NCBI GenBank assembly: GCA_030144965.1
Contig: JAMPUU010000017.1
Span: 372,001 to 436,000 of the forward strand
Length of the DNA stretch: 64,000 bases
Origin: Nitrospira sp. BO4
GTDB taxonomy: Bacteria > Nitrospirota > Nitrospiria > Nitrospirales > Nitrospiraceae
Reading direction: 5' to 3'
Positions 1 to 7,813 of this stretch are shown here, in pieces. A model generated the notes under the pieces. That model was not told the DNA's origin, ran no database searches, and saw only the letters and a program-made list of their open reading frames with translations. How positions within the stretch are numbered: position 1 is the first letter of the stretch; each line of letters opens with the position of its first letter. The position numbers and the translations under genes are program-made.

Positions 1-1797
1 CACGGGTTGGACGTGGCGCAGTACCAGACAGCCTTCAATAATGCCGCCGCGGCAGGATTCCATCCGATCATACTCAGCGTCGCGGGTTCCCGCAGCAATC
101 CGATAGTGGCAGGCGTCTTTGAACAGCGCCCAGGAGGGACGCCGCTCACCCGTCTCGGCCTTGTGAGTGGAAACGCCACCGACCCCGGTACGATCCAGCA
201 TTGGGACAAGCAAGCCCACGACCAGGGTTGGATCATGGCCGGTGGAGCGATCTACGGCGATCCTGGCACACCCACATACGCGGGTATCTGGCCGGTGAAC
301 GGCGACCGTGTTCCCTGGAGTGCGGACGGTATCCTGGACGACCACGATGACTATCAGCAGCGCTTCGACGCGCAAATTAGCGGCAACGCCCGCCTCGCTT
401 ACGCGGCGGTGTCCGGCGACGAACACTATCTCTCGATCTACCGTAGCGACCAGATCGGGCCGTATCTAGCGAGGCACGGACTGACGAGCGCAGGCTACCA
501 AACGGAGTTCAATCGACTCGTCCCCTTGGGCTACTATCCGATTAGCGTACAAGCCGGCGGCAGCGGCTCTGGGATACGATTCACCGTTATCTTCGCAAAG
601 CAAGAAGCTCCGTTGCTGCGGCAATGGACGGTCACCGGCGTTGGGCAGTCATCGGCAGCCGCAGTCGACGACACCATGCGTGGGGTGTTACAAGCCGCTG
701 GCGTACGTAACGCTTCATTGGCTGTGGTCGACAACACCCGTCTCGTCTTTGCACGGGGCTACACCTGGGCCGAACCCGGCTATCCGATAGCCTTGCCGAC
801 GACTCTGTTCCGCATCGCCAGTGTTTCGAAAACCTTCGCTGCAGTCGCCGCTCACCAGCTCATTGATCAAGGGCTCCTGCACTTACACGACACCGTGCAG
901 GGCATCCTTGGCCTGACCACTCCGACGGGTTTGCCGCCCACCGACCCAAGCTTTGCCGCGATTACAGTGGAGGACCTTCTGTTTCATCGCAGTCGGCTCA
1001 ACCCGGATTTTTACTGGTCAGATACCGCAGTCGCTGCGGCGTTCGGCGTCTCCCTCCCGGTTACCGAAGCACAGCTCGCCTCCTTCAAATGCAGCGAGAT
1101 GCTGCTGGCCACCGCTCCGCCCTATAACAACTGGGGCTATGCCTTACTCGGCATGGTGGTGGCGCGTGTGCGGGGCGTCGCTTCCTTCTTCGACGCAATT
1201 CGCAGCAGTATTCTCCAGCCCTTGCAAATGACACGCGTGCGTACCGCAACTTCGCTGGCCGGAGCTAACTTCGCCGACGAGGCTCGCTATCACCGCAGTG
1301 GCGAAACCGCGCTTACGCTGGCGGTGGGACGTAGCGTAATGACCGCCGACCAACCGCTGGTAGCCGATGTATACGGCAATCTACACCTCGAAAATGGCGC
1401 GAGCGGTGGCGGCCTGTCCTGCGCTGCCGTCGACCTGGCCCGTTTCGTGGCGGCATTCAATGTCAATCGTGCCAACCCGATGTTGCGCCGATCCTCGATC
1501 GTCGCCATGCTCAATGCAGCGGCCCACTCGGGATTGCCGCGCGCAGGCAACGGGTTCGATGGCGTCGCAGTCACAGGCTCCAGTTTTCGCTGCGACAAAG
1601 GCGGTTACATCTGGACTTCGCAGAATGCCATCAGCTTCGACCTCGATGGCCTGGGCATCGTCGTCTGCTACAACGGCGTCAACGACGCGGCGTTATTCCA
1701 GACCGGATGGCCCGCCATTCGCGCTGCGATCGAGGCCGTGCCTTGGTCAAGCCATGCGAACTACTTTCCTGATTTCGGGATGCCTGCATTCACTTAA
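1..1797 (+). CDS. Serine hydrolase (beta-lactamase fold) with N-terminal tandem repeat domains, 5' truncated
   Basis: The open frame runs off the left window edge (codons for His-Gly precede the first possible TTG), so the true start is outside. The visible part begins with repeats of the BTRD1 (bacterial tandem repeat domain 1) type: HGL-x3-YQ followed by a hydrophobic strand occurs at the very start and again near residue 157. From about residue 215 a class C beta-lactamase/D-alanyl-D-alanine carboxypeptidase-like domain follows, with S-V-S-K at residues 272-275 (nucleophile motif SxxK), Y-N-N at 373-375 (YxN) and a KGG near the end as candidate third motif. Such repeat-hydrolase fusions are usually exported; the signal peptide cannot be seen here. 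Substrate is unknown: ester, peptide or polyglycine are all possible. The catalytic fold is secure, the function is not. Confidence 0.85.
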   Translation, partial: HGLDVAQYQTAFNNAAAAGFHPIILSVAGSRSNPIVAGVFEQRPGGTPLTRLGLVSGNATDPGTIQHWDKQAHDQGWIMAGGAIYGDPGTPTYAGIWPVNGDRVPWSADGILDDHDDYQQRFDAQISGNARLAYAAVSGDEHYLSIYRSDQIGPYLARHGLTSAGYQTEFNRLVPLGYYPISVQAGGSGSGIRFTVIFAKQEAPLLRQWTVTGVGQSSAAAVDDTMRGVLQAAGVRNASLAVVDNTRLVFARGYTWAEPGYPIALPTTLFRIASVSKTFAAVAAHQLIDQGLLHLHDTVQGILGLTTPTGLPPTDPSFAAITVEDLLFHRSRLNPDFYWSDTAVAAAFGVSLPVTEAQLASFKCSEMLLATAPPYNNWGYALLGMVVARVRGVASFFDAIRSSILQPLQMTRVRTATSLAGANFADEARYHRSGETALTLAVGRSVMTADQPLVADVYGNLHLENGASGGGLSCAAVDLARFVAAFNVNRANPMLRRSSIVAMLNAAAHSGLPRAGNGFDGVAVTGSSFRCDKGGYIWTSQNAISFDLDGLGIVVCYNGVNDAALFQTGWPAIRAAIEAVPWSSHANYFPDFGMPAFT

Positions 1798-1838
1798 GGC
1801 CACTCGCGCCGCAAGGCTCCCCAGTCTCACATGACGTC

Positions 1839-2000
1839 TTAGTCTTCGTTGTCCTCGTCTTCCTCGTCGTTGTCCTCGTCACCGCCATCTTTTTGAATCT
1901 CGAAGATGGTGATGGTGTTACTGACCTCGTGCGAGACTACCAAGAGAGGCCTGTGGGTCGGGCTATCCTTTTTCTTGATGAAGATCATGCCTTCTGAATG
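1839..2000 (-). pseudogene. C-terminal remnant of a choice-of-anchor I type protein
   Basis: The minus-strand frame reads SEGMIFI, then PLLVVSHEVSNTITIFEI, then a strongly acidic tail of Asp, Glu and Asn. The pattern EGM-x-FI followed by PLL-hydrophobic-NEVSGTTTI is what I remember as the end of the choice-of-anchor I beta-propeller domain found in large exported proteins. Only about 50 codons are left; upstream of about position 2000 the frame loses resemblance and runs into the start of the next gene, which is divergent. I read it as the 3' stub of a deleted gene. The match is from memory and could be wrong; a free-standing small acidic protein is the alternative. Confidence 0.5.
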
Positions 2001-2070
2001 GCTATACCTCGGGCTTTTCAGTAGACTGATCTGCAATGGCTGACTGAGACCGATTATTTTCGGAGGTTTC

Positions 2071-2823
2071 ATGCCTTCATCCCATGTACAAAATTGGCAT
2101 CCCGCTCAATATGCCGCAAACGCCCGGTTTGTCTCGGATCTCGGCATGCCCGTGTTGGAGCTCCTGTCCTCGAAACCAGGGGAGCGAATCCTTGATCTCG
2201 GCTGCGGTGATGGTGTGCTGACCCGTAAGATCGTGGAGTCTGGGTGCGCGGTGGTCGGGATCGATGCAAGCCCGGATATGGTCGCTGCGGCCCGATTGCA
2301 AGGACTAGATGCTCAGGTGATGGATGCGCACACGATGTCCTTCAGGAATGAATTTGACGCCGTGTTTTCAAACGCCGCACTACACTGGATCCAACAACCC
2401 GATCGGGTTATCGCCGGCGTCTGGGAGGCGCTCAAAGGCGGCGGTCGTTTTGTCGGTGAGTTCGGTGGATACGGCAACGTCAACGCCATTGTGAACGCAC
2501 TCGAGTCTGCACTCCTTTCGCGAAACCTCGAGGCGATCAATCCTTGGTATTTCCCGCGCCCGGAAGAATACGGAGCACTGCTTACAGCGAAGGGTTTTGT
2601 CGTCACAAGCCTTGCCCTCATTCCACGCCCCACTCCCCTGCCCAATGGTATGCGCGCCTGGCTTGAGACATTTGCGCAGCCGTACGTGTCGGCATTGCCC
2701 ATCGACCAAAGACCGGAGTTTATTTCCGAAGTCACTGACGCATTAGCGCCCATGCTCCGCGATGCCAACGGCGACTGGCATGCAGATTACGTTCGCTTAC
2801 GGTTTTCCGCAATGAAACCATAA
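2071..2823 (+). CDS. Class I SAM-dependent methyltransferase
   Basis: A 250-residue protein with the glycine-rich SAM loop LDLGCGDG at residues 41-48, an acidic motif II around VVGIDASPDMV, and FDAVFSNAALHWI, the post-motif region common in the trans-aconitate methyltransferase-like group (Methyltransf_11/25). Length and layout fit a complete single-domain cytoplasmic enzyme. The start is supported by a strong ribosome binding site (CGGAGG, four bases before ATG). The substrate cannot be deduced. It stands alone between the acidic remnant on the opposite strand and the VIT transporter 35 bases downstream, with which it may be co-transcribed. Confidence 0.85.
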   Translation: MPSSHVQNWHPAQYAANARFVSDLGMPVLELLSSKPGERILDLGCGDGVLTRKIVESGCAVVGIDASPDMVAAARLQGLDAQVMDAHTMSFRNEFDAVFSNAALHWIQQPDRVIAGVWEALKGGGRFVGEFGGYGNVNAIVNALESALLSRNLEAINPWYFPRPEEYGALLTAKGFVVTSLALIPRPTPLPNGMRAWLETFAQPYVSALPIDQRPEFISEVTDALAPMLRDANGDWHADYVRLRFSAMKP

Positions 2824-2858
2824 CCTTGACCACACTCTGACTCGAGGATACTCCCCCT

Positions 2859-3575
2859 ATGTATTTGCGCCAAGAAACGGACGCGGTAAGACATCGCGAA
2901 CCGCACAGGATTCATCGTGCCGGCTGGCTGCGCGCAGCGGTGCTTGGTGCGAATGACGGTATTGTGTCCACGGCCAGTCTCATATTGGGCGTGGCGGCGG
3001 CAGGCGCAAGTTCACAGAGCATTGTCGTTGCCGGTGTGGCCGGACTTGTAGCCGGCGCCATGTCCATGGCGGCCGGGGAGTATATTTCGGTCAGCTCGCA
3101 AGCTGACACCGAACGGGCGGATCTGGATCGGGAACAGACGGAATTGGCCGCTGATCCCGAGCGAGAGCACGCGGAAATGACCGCTATGTATGTCGCGCGT
3201 GGAGTCGATCACGGCCTCGCCTCTGCTGTCACGACCCAATTGATGACCCATGATGCACTGGGCGCGCATAGCCGTGAAGAGCTGGGTCTCACTGACACAG
3301 CGGCTGCTCGACCGGTTCAAGCCGCACTCGCGTCGGCCGGCACGTTTTCGGTTGGTGCACTCCTCCCGCTCCTGATTGTCGTGGCGGCGCCGAAATCGAT
3401 GATTCTGTGGGCCGTGTCAGGCAGCTCACTCTTCTTTCTTGCATTACTCGGCTCGCTGGCCGCGCAGGCCGGTGGCGCGCCAATCATGAGAGGTGCCGCG
3501 CGAGTTACTTTCTGGGGTGCCTTGGCCATGGCGGTCACGGCTGGCGTTGGAGCCTTGTTTGGAGCAGGGTTCTAA
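2859..3575 (+). CDS. VIT1/CCC1 family transporter
   Basis: A 238-residue membrane protein of the vacuolar iron transporter family, which moves Fe(II) or Mn(II) out of the cytoplasm. The family signature is clear: GANDGIVST near residue 29, then a glycine/alanine-rich first helix, GAMSMAAGEYISVSSQ at about 67-82, a charged cytoplasmic segment (DLDREQTELAADPEREHAEMT, the hinge/metal-binding domain region) and three C-terminal helices ending in GALFGAGF. Length is normal for the single-domain bacterial form. It follows the methyltransferase on the same strand and may share its transcript. Metal specificity is inferred from family only. Confidence 0.9.
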   Translation: MYLRQETDAVRHREPHRIHRAGWLRAAVLGANDGIVSTASLILGVAAAGASSQSIVVAGVAGLVAGAMSMAAGEYISVSSQADTERADLDREQTELAADPEREHAEMTAMYVARGVDHGLASAVTTQLMTHDALGAHSREELGLTDTAAARPVQAALASAGTFSVGALLPLLIVVAAPKSMILWAVSGSSLFFLALLGSLAAQAGGAPIMRGAARVTFWGALAMAVTAGVGALFGAGF

Positions 3576-3724
3576 GATGGAGCGGTCGAGATTTTGGCAC
3601 AACAGACCGTCATGCCCATCGGCAAGCCGAGCGCGGCACCCTCATTAGATTCGTATCGACCTGCGGTTCAACGGTTCGCGTTGAGTCGTACGCCGACGCA
3701 ACCTTCTCGGCAAACGGGGAACCC

Positions 3725-3910
3725 TCAATACAGTGGAGCTTGAGGGCCCCATCGCAATCCGGCGAGATCCGGGTCCTCACCCTCTTGGCCAGGCCGGTCG
3801 CGCTTATTGGCTTTGCGCAGCGCGCGGCGCTCTTCTTTTTCACGCTGCTTCTGAATGCGGGCTTTTTCACGGTCTCGTTTTGCGAGCGTAACTTTACCTG
3901 GTCCTCCGAT
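3725..3910 (-). CDS. Small basic hypothetical protein with apparent AUC start
   Basis: A 61-codon frame encodes a Lys/Arg/Glu-rich N-terminal helix (AKRDREKARIQKQREKEERR), then an acidic turn and the ending AGLRWGPQAPLY. The sharp change from charged helix to a tidy C-terminus, and my recollection of very similar short proteins in Nitrospira, argue for a real gene. No ATG, GTG or TTG lies in frame; a good Shine-Dalgarno (AAGGAGG) sits five bases before an ATC codon at 3910-3908, where relatives seem to have ATG-GGA-GGA. Either a rare AUC start is used, or the start has been lost by mutation. A CTG at 3925 is a further option. Function unknown; possibly RNA-binding from charge. It follows the 86-residue gene upstream on the same strand. 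Confidence 0.5.
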   Translation of the reverse strand: MGGPGKVTLAKRDREKARIQKQREKEERRALRKANKRDRPGQEGEDPDLAGLRWGPQAPLY

Positions 3911-3952
3911 GATGCCCTCCTTCAGCTATGGCGTAGCTGCGCGCGAGTGATC

Positions 3953-4213
3953 CTATGTAAGGGCCTCGCCTTTTCGAGTTGATCCGGATACCTTGACAAC
4001 TTTTTTACGGGATGCGCCGTTCATATGAGAACGAGAGAGCGTATCGGGACTCAAACCGTGGCTTGACGCTGAGATAATCTGACGGCGAATGTCTTCTATC
4101 GAAGGTGCGGACGAGTTGCTCGCCGGATCTTGAAGTCCGAGCAGATCCCAGTGAACTCTTGTTCTACGAATGGCTCGTTTCCGTCTAGGTGAGGCTTTGG
4201 TCCCCCAGGACAT
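3953..4213 (-). CDS. Small basic hypothetical protein
   Basis: An 86-residue, Ser/Arg/Lys-rich protein. The ATG is preceded by GAGAGGAG at six bases, a good ribosome binding site, and the middle (APSIEDIRRQIISASSHGLSPDTL) reads like a short helical segment, so I accept it as a probable gene. No family recognised and no membrane segment or signal peptide. It lies between the 118-residue and the 61-residue small genes on the same strand, and the three may form one transcript. Confidence 0.45.
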   Translation of the reverse strand: MSWGTKASPRRKRAIRRTRVHWDLLGLQDPASNSSAPSIEDIRRQIISASSHGLSPDTLSRSHMNGASRKKVVKVSGSTRKGEALT

Positions 4214-4281
4214 ATCTGACTCCTCTCTGATTCCAAACGTCTCGATCGTAGGAAATGCGTGACCGGATTGTTTCGATCGCG

Positions 4282-4638
4282 TTACTCGCTGGGTAATACG
4301 GAACCCTTCTTGCCGATTCTTACAAACCGATCTTCCGCAAAGACCGACCGTAGCCGGTCGGTGACGGACCGACGATACAGTTCGGATTCGCGGCCGACCA
4401 GAATCAAATTATCCTGATCGAGCAGAATATTGAGATGGTTCTCCGATACGAGCAACCGCGTGCTGTCACCCACATTCACGCGATACTGTGTCTTCCCGTC
4501 AGGGTTGCGCTCCGAATTGGACACGATCTCGGTCAGTCCGTCAATGATGCCTTCATAGGCTTCGGATCGATGACGTACTTTCGTGCCGTCCGGGATTCGG
4601 ACCCAACGGTTCTCAGATGTAGATGGGTTCTGCTTCAT
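4282..4638 (-). CDS. Hypothetical protein (118 residues)
   Basis: The frame is open further upstream, but the ATG at 4638 (MKQNPSTSENRWVRIPDGTKV) has an AAGGAG ribosome binding site and starts the part with protein-like composition. The core, WVRIPDGTKVRHRSEAYEGIIDGLTEIV and YRVNVGDSTRLLVSENHLNILLD, alternates strands and turns like a small beta-barrel that reads KVR...G-x-IDG, similar in feel to KOW/SH3-like or DUF4926-type domains; this is an impression, not a family match. No signal peptide or membrane helix, so probably cytoplasmic. First gene of a possible three-gene run with the small basic proteins downstream. Confidence 0.65.
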   Translation of the reverse strand: MKQNPSTSENRWVRIPDGTKVRHRSEAYEGIIDGLTEIVSNSERNPDGKTQYRVNVGDSTRLLVSENHLNILLDQDNLILVGRESELYRRSVTDRLRSVFAEDRFVRIGKKGSVLPSE

Positions 4639-4958
4639 CGCGGTTTTTCTCCTTGCCTCGAACACACACGACGCATCGGTCCGGGGCGTGATGGCTGACA
4701 AAAAAGGCCTTTGCCCGACGACCTTACTGCACACCGATCAATTCAATCGCGCAGGGACGGAACCAGGAGGGAAGAGCGCGAGGATTAAAATTCGTCTGTG
4801 ATGATTGTACCATACTCACGTGCACATTGTGAATGGTGGCAACTCCGACACGACGGGACTATGCTGCTCCATCCGGTATCGCACCGGCGCCCTCCCAATG
4901 TAGGATACCGCGACGAGTCGTGACGAGATACAATCGGCGCCATCATGGGGAGATGATG
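4639..4958. other. Divergent intergenic region
   Basis: This 320-base stretch separates the 118-residue hypothetical gene (minus) from the PilZ gene (plus). No convincing ORF is seen. A -10-like TACAAT lies at 4929-4934, 24 bases before the PilZ start, without a good -35 partner. Nothing else stands out. Confidence 0.5.
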
Positions 4959-5327
4959 ATGGCGCGCTTTTCTCACAAGAGAACCTACCAGCGGTATCCC
5001 TTCCATGCTCCACTGATGATCGGCGGAGAGTCGTTCGTCGAGGAGGGCACGCTCCGAAATCTTTCGATGCACGGGTGTGCGATGGAATGCGATCGGGAAT
5101 TACCCATCGGCAGCAACGTCAGAGTGAGTCTGCTCTTACCCGATCAGACGTCCGCACTACCTATTGAACTGGGCCGGGTAACCTGGGTGCAGGGAAATGA
5201 ATGCGGGATTGAATTCGTGCAGCTGCCGCTCCAATCGCGTCAACGTCTCAATCGCACATTGCGTATCGCCCTCATGCAGTTCCTGAACGCTCGCAAGAAT
5301 CGGGAATTAGAGACGTGCAGCGCTTAG
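4959..5327 (+). CDS. PilZ domain protein
   Basis: A single-domain PilZ protein of about 122 residues. PilZ domains bind cyclic di-GMP and adjust motility, polysaccharide export or transcription. The binding signature is visible: an arginine-rich N-terminus (KRTYQRYPF, the RxxxR switch) and NLSMHGC (the [D/N]xSxxG motif), followed by the expected barrel strands GRVTWVQGNECGIEFVQ. Three ATG codons occur in a row (4953, 4956, 4959); the third has the best spacing from GGGGAG. It stands alone between two minus-strand genes. Partner unknown. Confidence 0.88.
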   Translation: MARFSHKRTYQRYPFHAPLMIGGESFVEEGTLRNLSMHGCAMECDRELPIGSNVRVSLLLPDQTSALPIELGRVTWVQGNECGIEFVQLPLQSRQRLNRTLRIALMQFLNARKNRELETCSA

Positions 5328-5374
5328 CGACGGCCGTGACCGATCTAAGTTGCGACTCGTCCTCCTTTACCCTC

Positions 5375-5695
5375 TCACTTCGTGCGGACCTTCACGATGA
5401 CCGCGGCAATTTCCTCCAACTTCACCGTGGCGTCGAAGAATTCCATCCCCGCCAGCTCCGTCAGTTGAACCGCGTGGGAGCCGACCTTCGCAACTTTACC
5501 GTCCAGGTCATGGCCTGATTCCAACTTGACCTTCACCCGCTTTCCGACCTGTTGCTCGAGCGCCGACTTGATGGCATCGGGGCTGCTCAAGTCCACGGTC
5601 GGTTCGTCCGCCGACACCATTGTCGGCATTCCGGCAAGCCCGAAACTAAAGATCAATGCCATGGCACAGACCACCATCGCCATCCATCGATTCAT
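5375..5695 (-). CDS. Exported hypothetical protein
   Basis: A 106-residue protein beginning MNRWMAMVVCAMALIFSFG, a clear Sec signal peptide with probable cleavage after MVSA. ATG at 5695 is chosen because AAGGAGGA precedes it at a suitable distance; the upstream in-frame extension lacks this. The mature part (DAIKSALEQQVGKRVKVKLESGHDLDGKV-x-VGSHAVQLTELAGMEFFDATVKLEEIAAV) looks like a small Sm/LSm-like or SH3-like barrel, with G-x-DLDGKV and LEEIAAV strands; this resemblance is only structural intuition. Periplasmic location is inferred. The cupin gene lies just upstream on the same strand (51 bases). Confidence 0.75.
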   Translation of the reverse strand: MNRWMAMVVCAMALIFSFGLAGMPTMVSADEPTVDLSSPDAIKSALEQQVGKRVKVKLESGHDLDGKVAKVGSHAVQLTELAGMEFFDATVKLEEIAAVIVKVRTK

Positions 5696-5746
5696 GAAGT
5701 CCTCCTTAGTAAGTGACAAGGGACGATAGAGTAACGGAAGCACCGA

Positions 5747-6112
5747 CTAAGCACTATCGCGATGAACCGTTCCCGGTGAAAACGCCGGAATACAAATGGC
5801 GAGATACTCGGCTCCGTCCGGACCGGGCGTGCTATACCGCACCCATTCTCCGCGGGCGGTCATCACGGCCTGTCCAGCCTGTACTTCCAGTACGTTCTGC
5901 TTCGTCTCCACCCGCAGCATCCCGCGCAAAACCACCGTGTATTCGTCGAACTCCGGCATTTGCCCAGGCTCCTGCCATCCCGTTGGACTCTGCATGCGGG
6001 CAATACTCACCCCTGAAGTGCCGGAATTCACTCGGCCGATGAACTCGTCGATCAGCTTCGGTTTGTTCCCCGCCGCCTGCACTCGCGTTGGACGTTCGAT
6101 TAAAATCGCCAT
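5747..6112 (-). CDS. Cupin domain protein
   Basis: A 121-residue single cupin. The two cupin motifs can be followed: PEFDEYTVVLRGMLRVE (motif 1, here with Glu/Asp in place of the usual histidine pair) and AGQAVMTARGEWVRYSTPGPDGAEYLAICIPAFSP (motif 2). Small cupins of this kind act as metal-dependent sugar or auxiliary enzymes, or as ligand-binding proteins; the scarcity of His in motif 1 makes metal binding uncertain. No signal peptide. It sits between the pyrophosphatase upstream and the exported small protein downstream, all on the minus strand. Confidence 0.8.
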   Translation of the reverse strand: MAILIERPTRVQAAGNKPKLIDEFIGRVNSGTSGVSIARMQSPTGWQEPGQMPEFDEYTVVLRGMLRVETKQNVLEVQAGQAVMTARGEWVRYSTPGPDGAEYLAICIPAFSPGTVHRDSA

Positions 6113-6159
6113 CGGTTCTCCTTGCCGTCCGGTTGCTCAGAACTCCTCATCCGCGCAAG

Positions 6160-6897
6160 CTACAACTTTCTCGGCCACAAGGAACTCAGTTCAGGATACT
6201 TCGCTCGGTAATCGGCGTGGCTGGCACGGATGACCTTCAATGCTTCTTCCCGTCCGTACACGCTGGTGATTTCCACCTTGTGATGTGTCGTCCCGGGGGC
6301 GCTTTTATACGTCAGAAAATAATGCTGCAACCGATCCATGAGCGCCGCCGGACATTGTGCAATGTCCGTGAAGTTGCCGTACACGGCATCGTCCCGCATC
6401 ACGGCGATGATCTTGTCGTCTGCGTCACCGCCGTCGGCTAGGCTCAATCCGCCGATCGGGAGCGCAGTCAGCAGGATGTCGCTGTGCGGAATGCTCTTTT
6501 CCGACAACACGCAGATATCGAGCGGATCACCATCCCCCACCATGTCCTTGCGGCGCGCTCGCTTGCCGAAGATGGCGGCCACTTGTTCTCCGGAATAGGT
6601 CTGCGGAATCAGTCCATAATAGACCGGGCAGAAGTTGGAAAACCGCTGCGGCCGGTCCACCTTGAGAAAACCGCTGCTCTTGTCCACTTCATATTTGACC
6701 GTGTCGGTCGGGACGATTTCGATGTAGGCGGTGACTACGTCCGGGGCTTCTTGCCCGATGGATACGCCGTGCCACGGATGCGCCTTGAACATCAGCCTGA
6801 GCAGGCGTTGGAAGGGATCGCTTCCTCCATATGCTTCAGCCATGTTGTCTGCGTCTGCGTCTTCGTCTCCCTTTCCCTTCCCTCTCTTCTCTCTCAT
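6160..6897 (-). CDS. ppa: Inorganic pyrophosphatase (family I) with charged N-terminal extension
   Basis: Hydrolyses pyrophosphate to two phosphates, pulling biosynthetic reactions forward. Family I signature is clear: EIVPTDTVKYEVDK...PVYYGLIPQTY and the metal-binding DGDPLDICVLSE. Starting at ATG 6897, preceded by GGAGGAGCT, the protein has 245 residues, longer than the usual ~175; the first ~50 include a Lys/Arg/Asp tract (REKRGKGKGDEDADADN) and a helix. A later start, MAEAYGG at 6843, would give a more typical protein but has no ribosome binding site. Soluble and cytoplasmic. Confidence 0.93.
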   Translation of the reverse strand: MREKRGKGKGDEDADADNMAEAYGGSDPFQRLLRLMFKAHPWHGVSIGQEAPDVVTAYIEIVPTDTVKYEVDKSSGFLKVDRPQRFSNFCPVYYGLIPQTYSGEQVAAIFGKRARRKDMVGDGDPLDICVLSEKSIPHSDILLTALPIGGLSLADGGDADDKIIAVMRDDAVYGNFTDIAQCPAALMDRLQHYFLTYKSAPGTTHHKVEITSVYGREEALKVIRASHADYRAKYPELSSLWPRKL

Positions 6898-7311
6898 AGC
6901 TCCTCCGCATTGCTGCCGACCATTCCTGAGATATCCGTCTCTCCTCGATTGGGCGCTAGTATCTCTCAGGAACTCGATCAGGGCAATGGTTTCCAACCTT
7001 CTTTTATGGTCTCTCCCAACGTCGGGATAGAAGCAGGTCGGACGCGTTTGCATACGAGGGATAATTGGCTCTGGAATATCTATGGATATCTTTGATACGG
7101 AAACCGGTGTCGGGCGACAACTCTCGGCGGATGCGCCGTCCGGCTAGGCAACTCTTTTCTTACGGGAGCACCTTTGAATGCGCAGGCATGGGACAGGCTT
7201 ATCATCCAACTGAGAGGGAGTTCAGAGAGCGCATCTCGTTTTCAGGTTGCACGTTTCGCGAGATGCGCTCACGAGACATAGCAGAGGGACTCTACCTATT
7301 ACAATACACGC
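6898..7311. other. Intergenic region upstream of ppa
   Basis: About 410 bases with no convincing gene. It contains a perfect 12-base inverted repeat at 7227-7270 (listed separately). Otherwise nothing recognised; frames crossing it have poor protein-like composition. Confidence 0.5.
7227..7270. repeat. Perfect 12-bp inverted repeat (hairpin)
   Basis: GAGCGCATCTCG at 7227-7238 is exactly reverse-complemented at 7259-7270, with a 20-base loop. No T-run follows on either strand, so it is not a standard intrinsic terminator. It lies about 42 bases beyond the stop codon of the 27-residue membrane ORF and upstream of ppa. It may stabilise an mRNA end, be a protein-binding site, or belong to a small RNA. 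Confidence 0.6.
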
Positions 7312-7395
7312 TCACGTTCCTTTCTTGTAGACCCATATGCCAACACCCACAAGTCCCAGCAACGCTGCTGCCAATGTTAAGAGATTCGCATCCAT
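7312..7395 (-). CDS. 27-residue single-pass membrane microprotein
   Basis: ATG at 7395 is preceded by AAAGGAG with five bases of spacing. The peptide is MDANLLTLAAALLGLVGVGI then WVYKKGT: a single hydrophobic helix with short polar N-terminus and positively charged C-terminus, the classic shape of a small inner-membrane protein. It is too short for database homology to be decisive. Function unknown; many such microproteins regulate larger membrane complexes. It is upstream of ppa on the same strand but separated by ~410 bases and a hairpin. Confidence 0.6.
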   Translation of the reverse strand: MDANLLTLAAALLGLVGVGIWVYKKGT

Positions 7396-7453
7396 GGTGG
7401 CTCCTTTCTTTAGATTTATTGCCTTACTTAGACCATAGGAGCTTCTCTGCAAC

Positions 7454-7690
7454 TTAGCGAGCTTTATAATGTGCCCCAACGCAGGGGCGCCTCGGTTCCA
7501 TCTCCTTCTTCATGGCTTTCACCACTTGACCAGCCCCAATTCCGGACACGTATCGAGCCCTGGGCTGCACGGTTTCCTTCATTTGGCGAAACGCGAATTC
7601 ATGAGCATGACGGCTTGACCACGTAACCTCTTGGCGCGTAGCATATATATAAGGCGTTTCTACTACGCCGTCTGGTTCATCTTCGCGCAT
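7454..7690 (-). CDS. Hypothetical protein (78 residues), doubtful
   Basis: A minus-strand frame with a GAGG ribosome binding site five bases before ATG. The C-terminal half (YVSGIGAGQVVKAMKKEMEPRR) is plausibly helical, and the N-terminus is acidic. No family recognised, no signal or membrane segment. Kept because of its spacing and orientation with the downstream microprotein; it may be spurious. Confidence 0.35.
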   Translation of the reverse strand: MREDEPDGVVETPYIYATRQEVTWSSRHAHEFAFRQMKETVQPRARYVSGIGAGQVVKAMKKEMEPRRPCVGAHYKAR

Positions 7691-7813
7691 CTCTGCCTCG
7701 TTTAGGCAAGCGATCGTTCTCGTTCAGGCCCCGCTGCTTCAACGCTAGAATCGTCCTGCGCATCCTCGGCAAGATAGTCTCGGCTCGGTCAACTCGAACA
7801 GGAAGGAGTCGTG

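Noticed and set aside
3407..3982. 191-codon plus-strand frame
   Set aside because: It overlaps the VIT transporter in another frame and has Arg/Ser-rich, non-protein-like composition; the small basic gene on the opposite strand explains the conserved part.
7065..7457. 130-codon plus-strand frame
   Set aside because: Crosses the hairpin and the microprotein gene; poor composition and no start signal.
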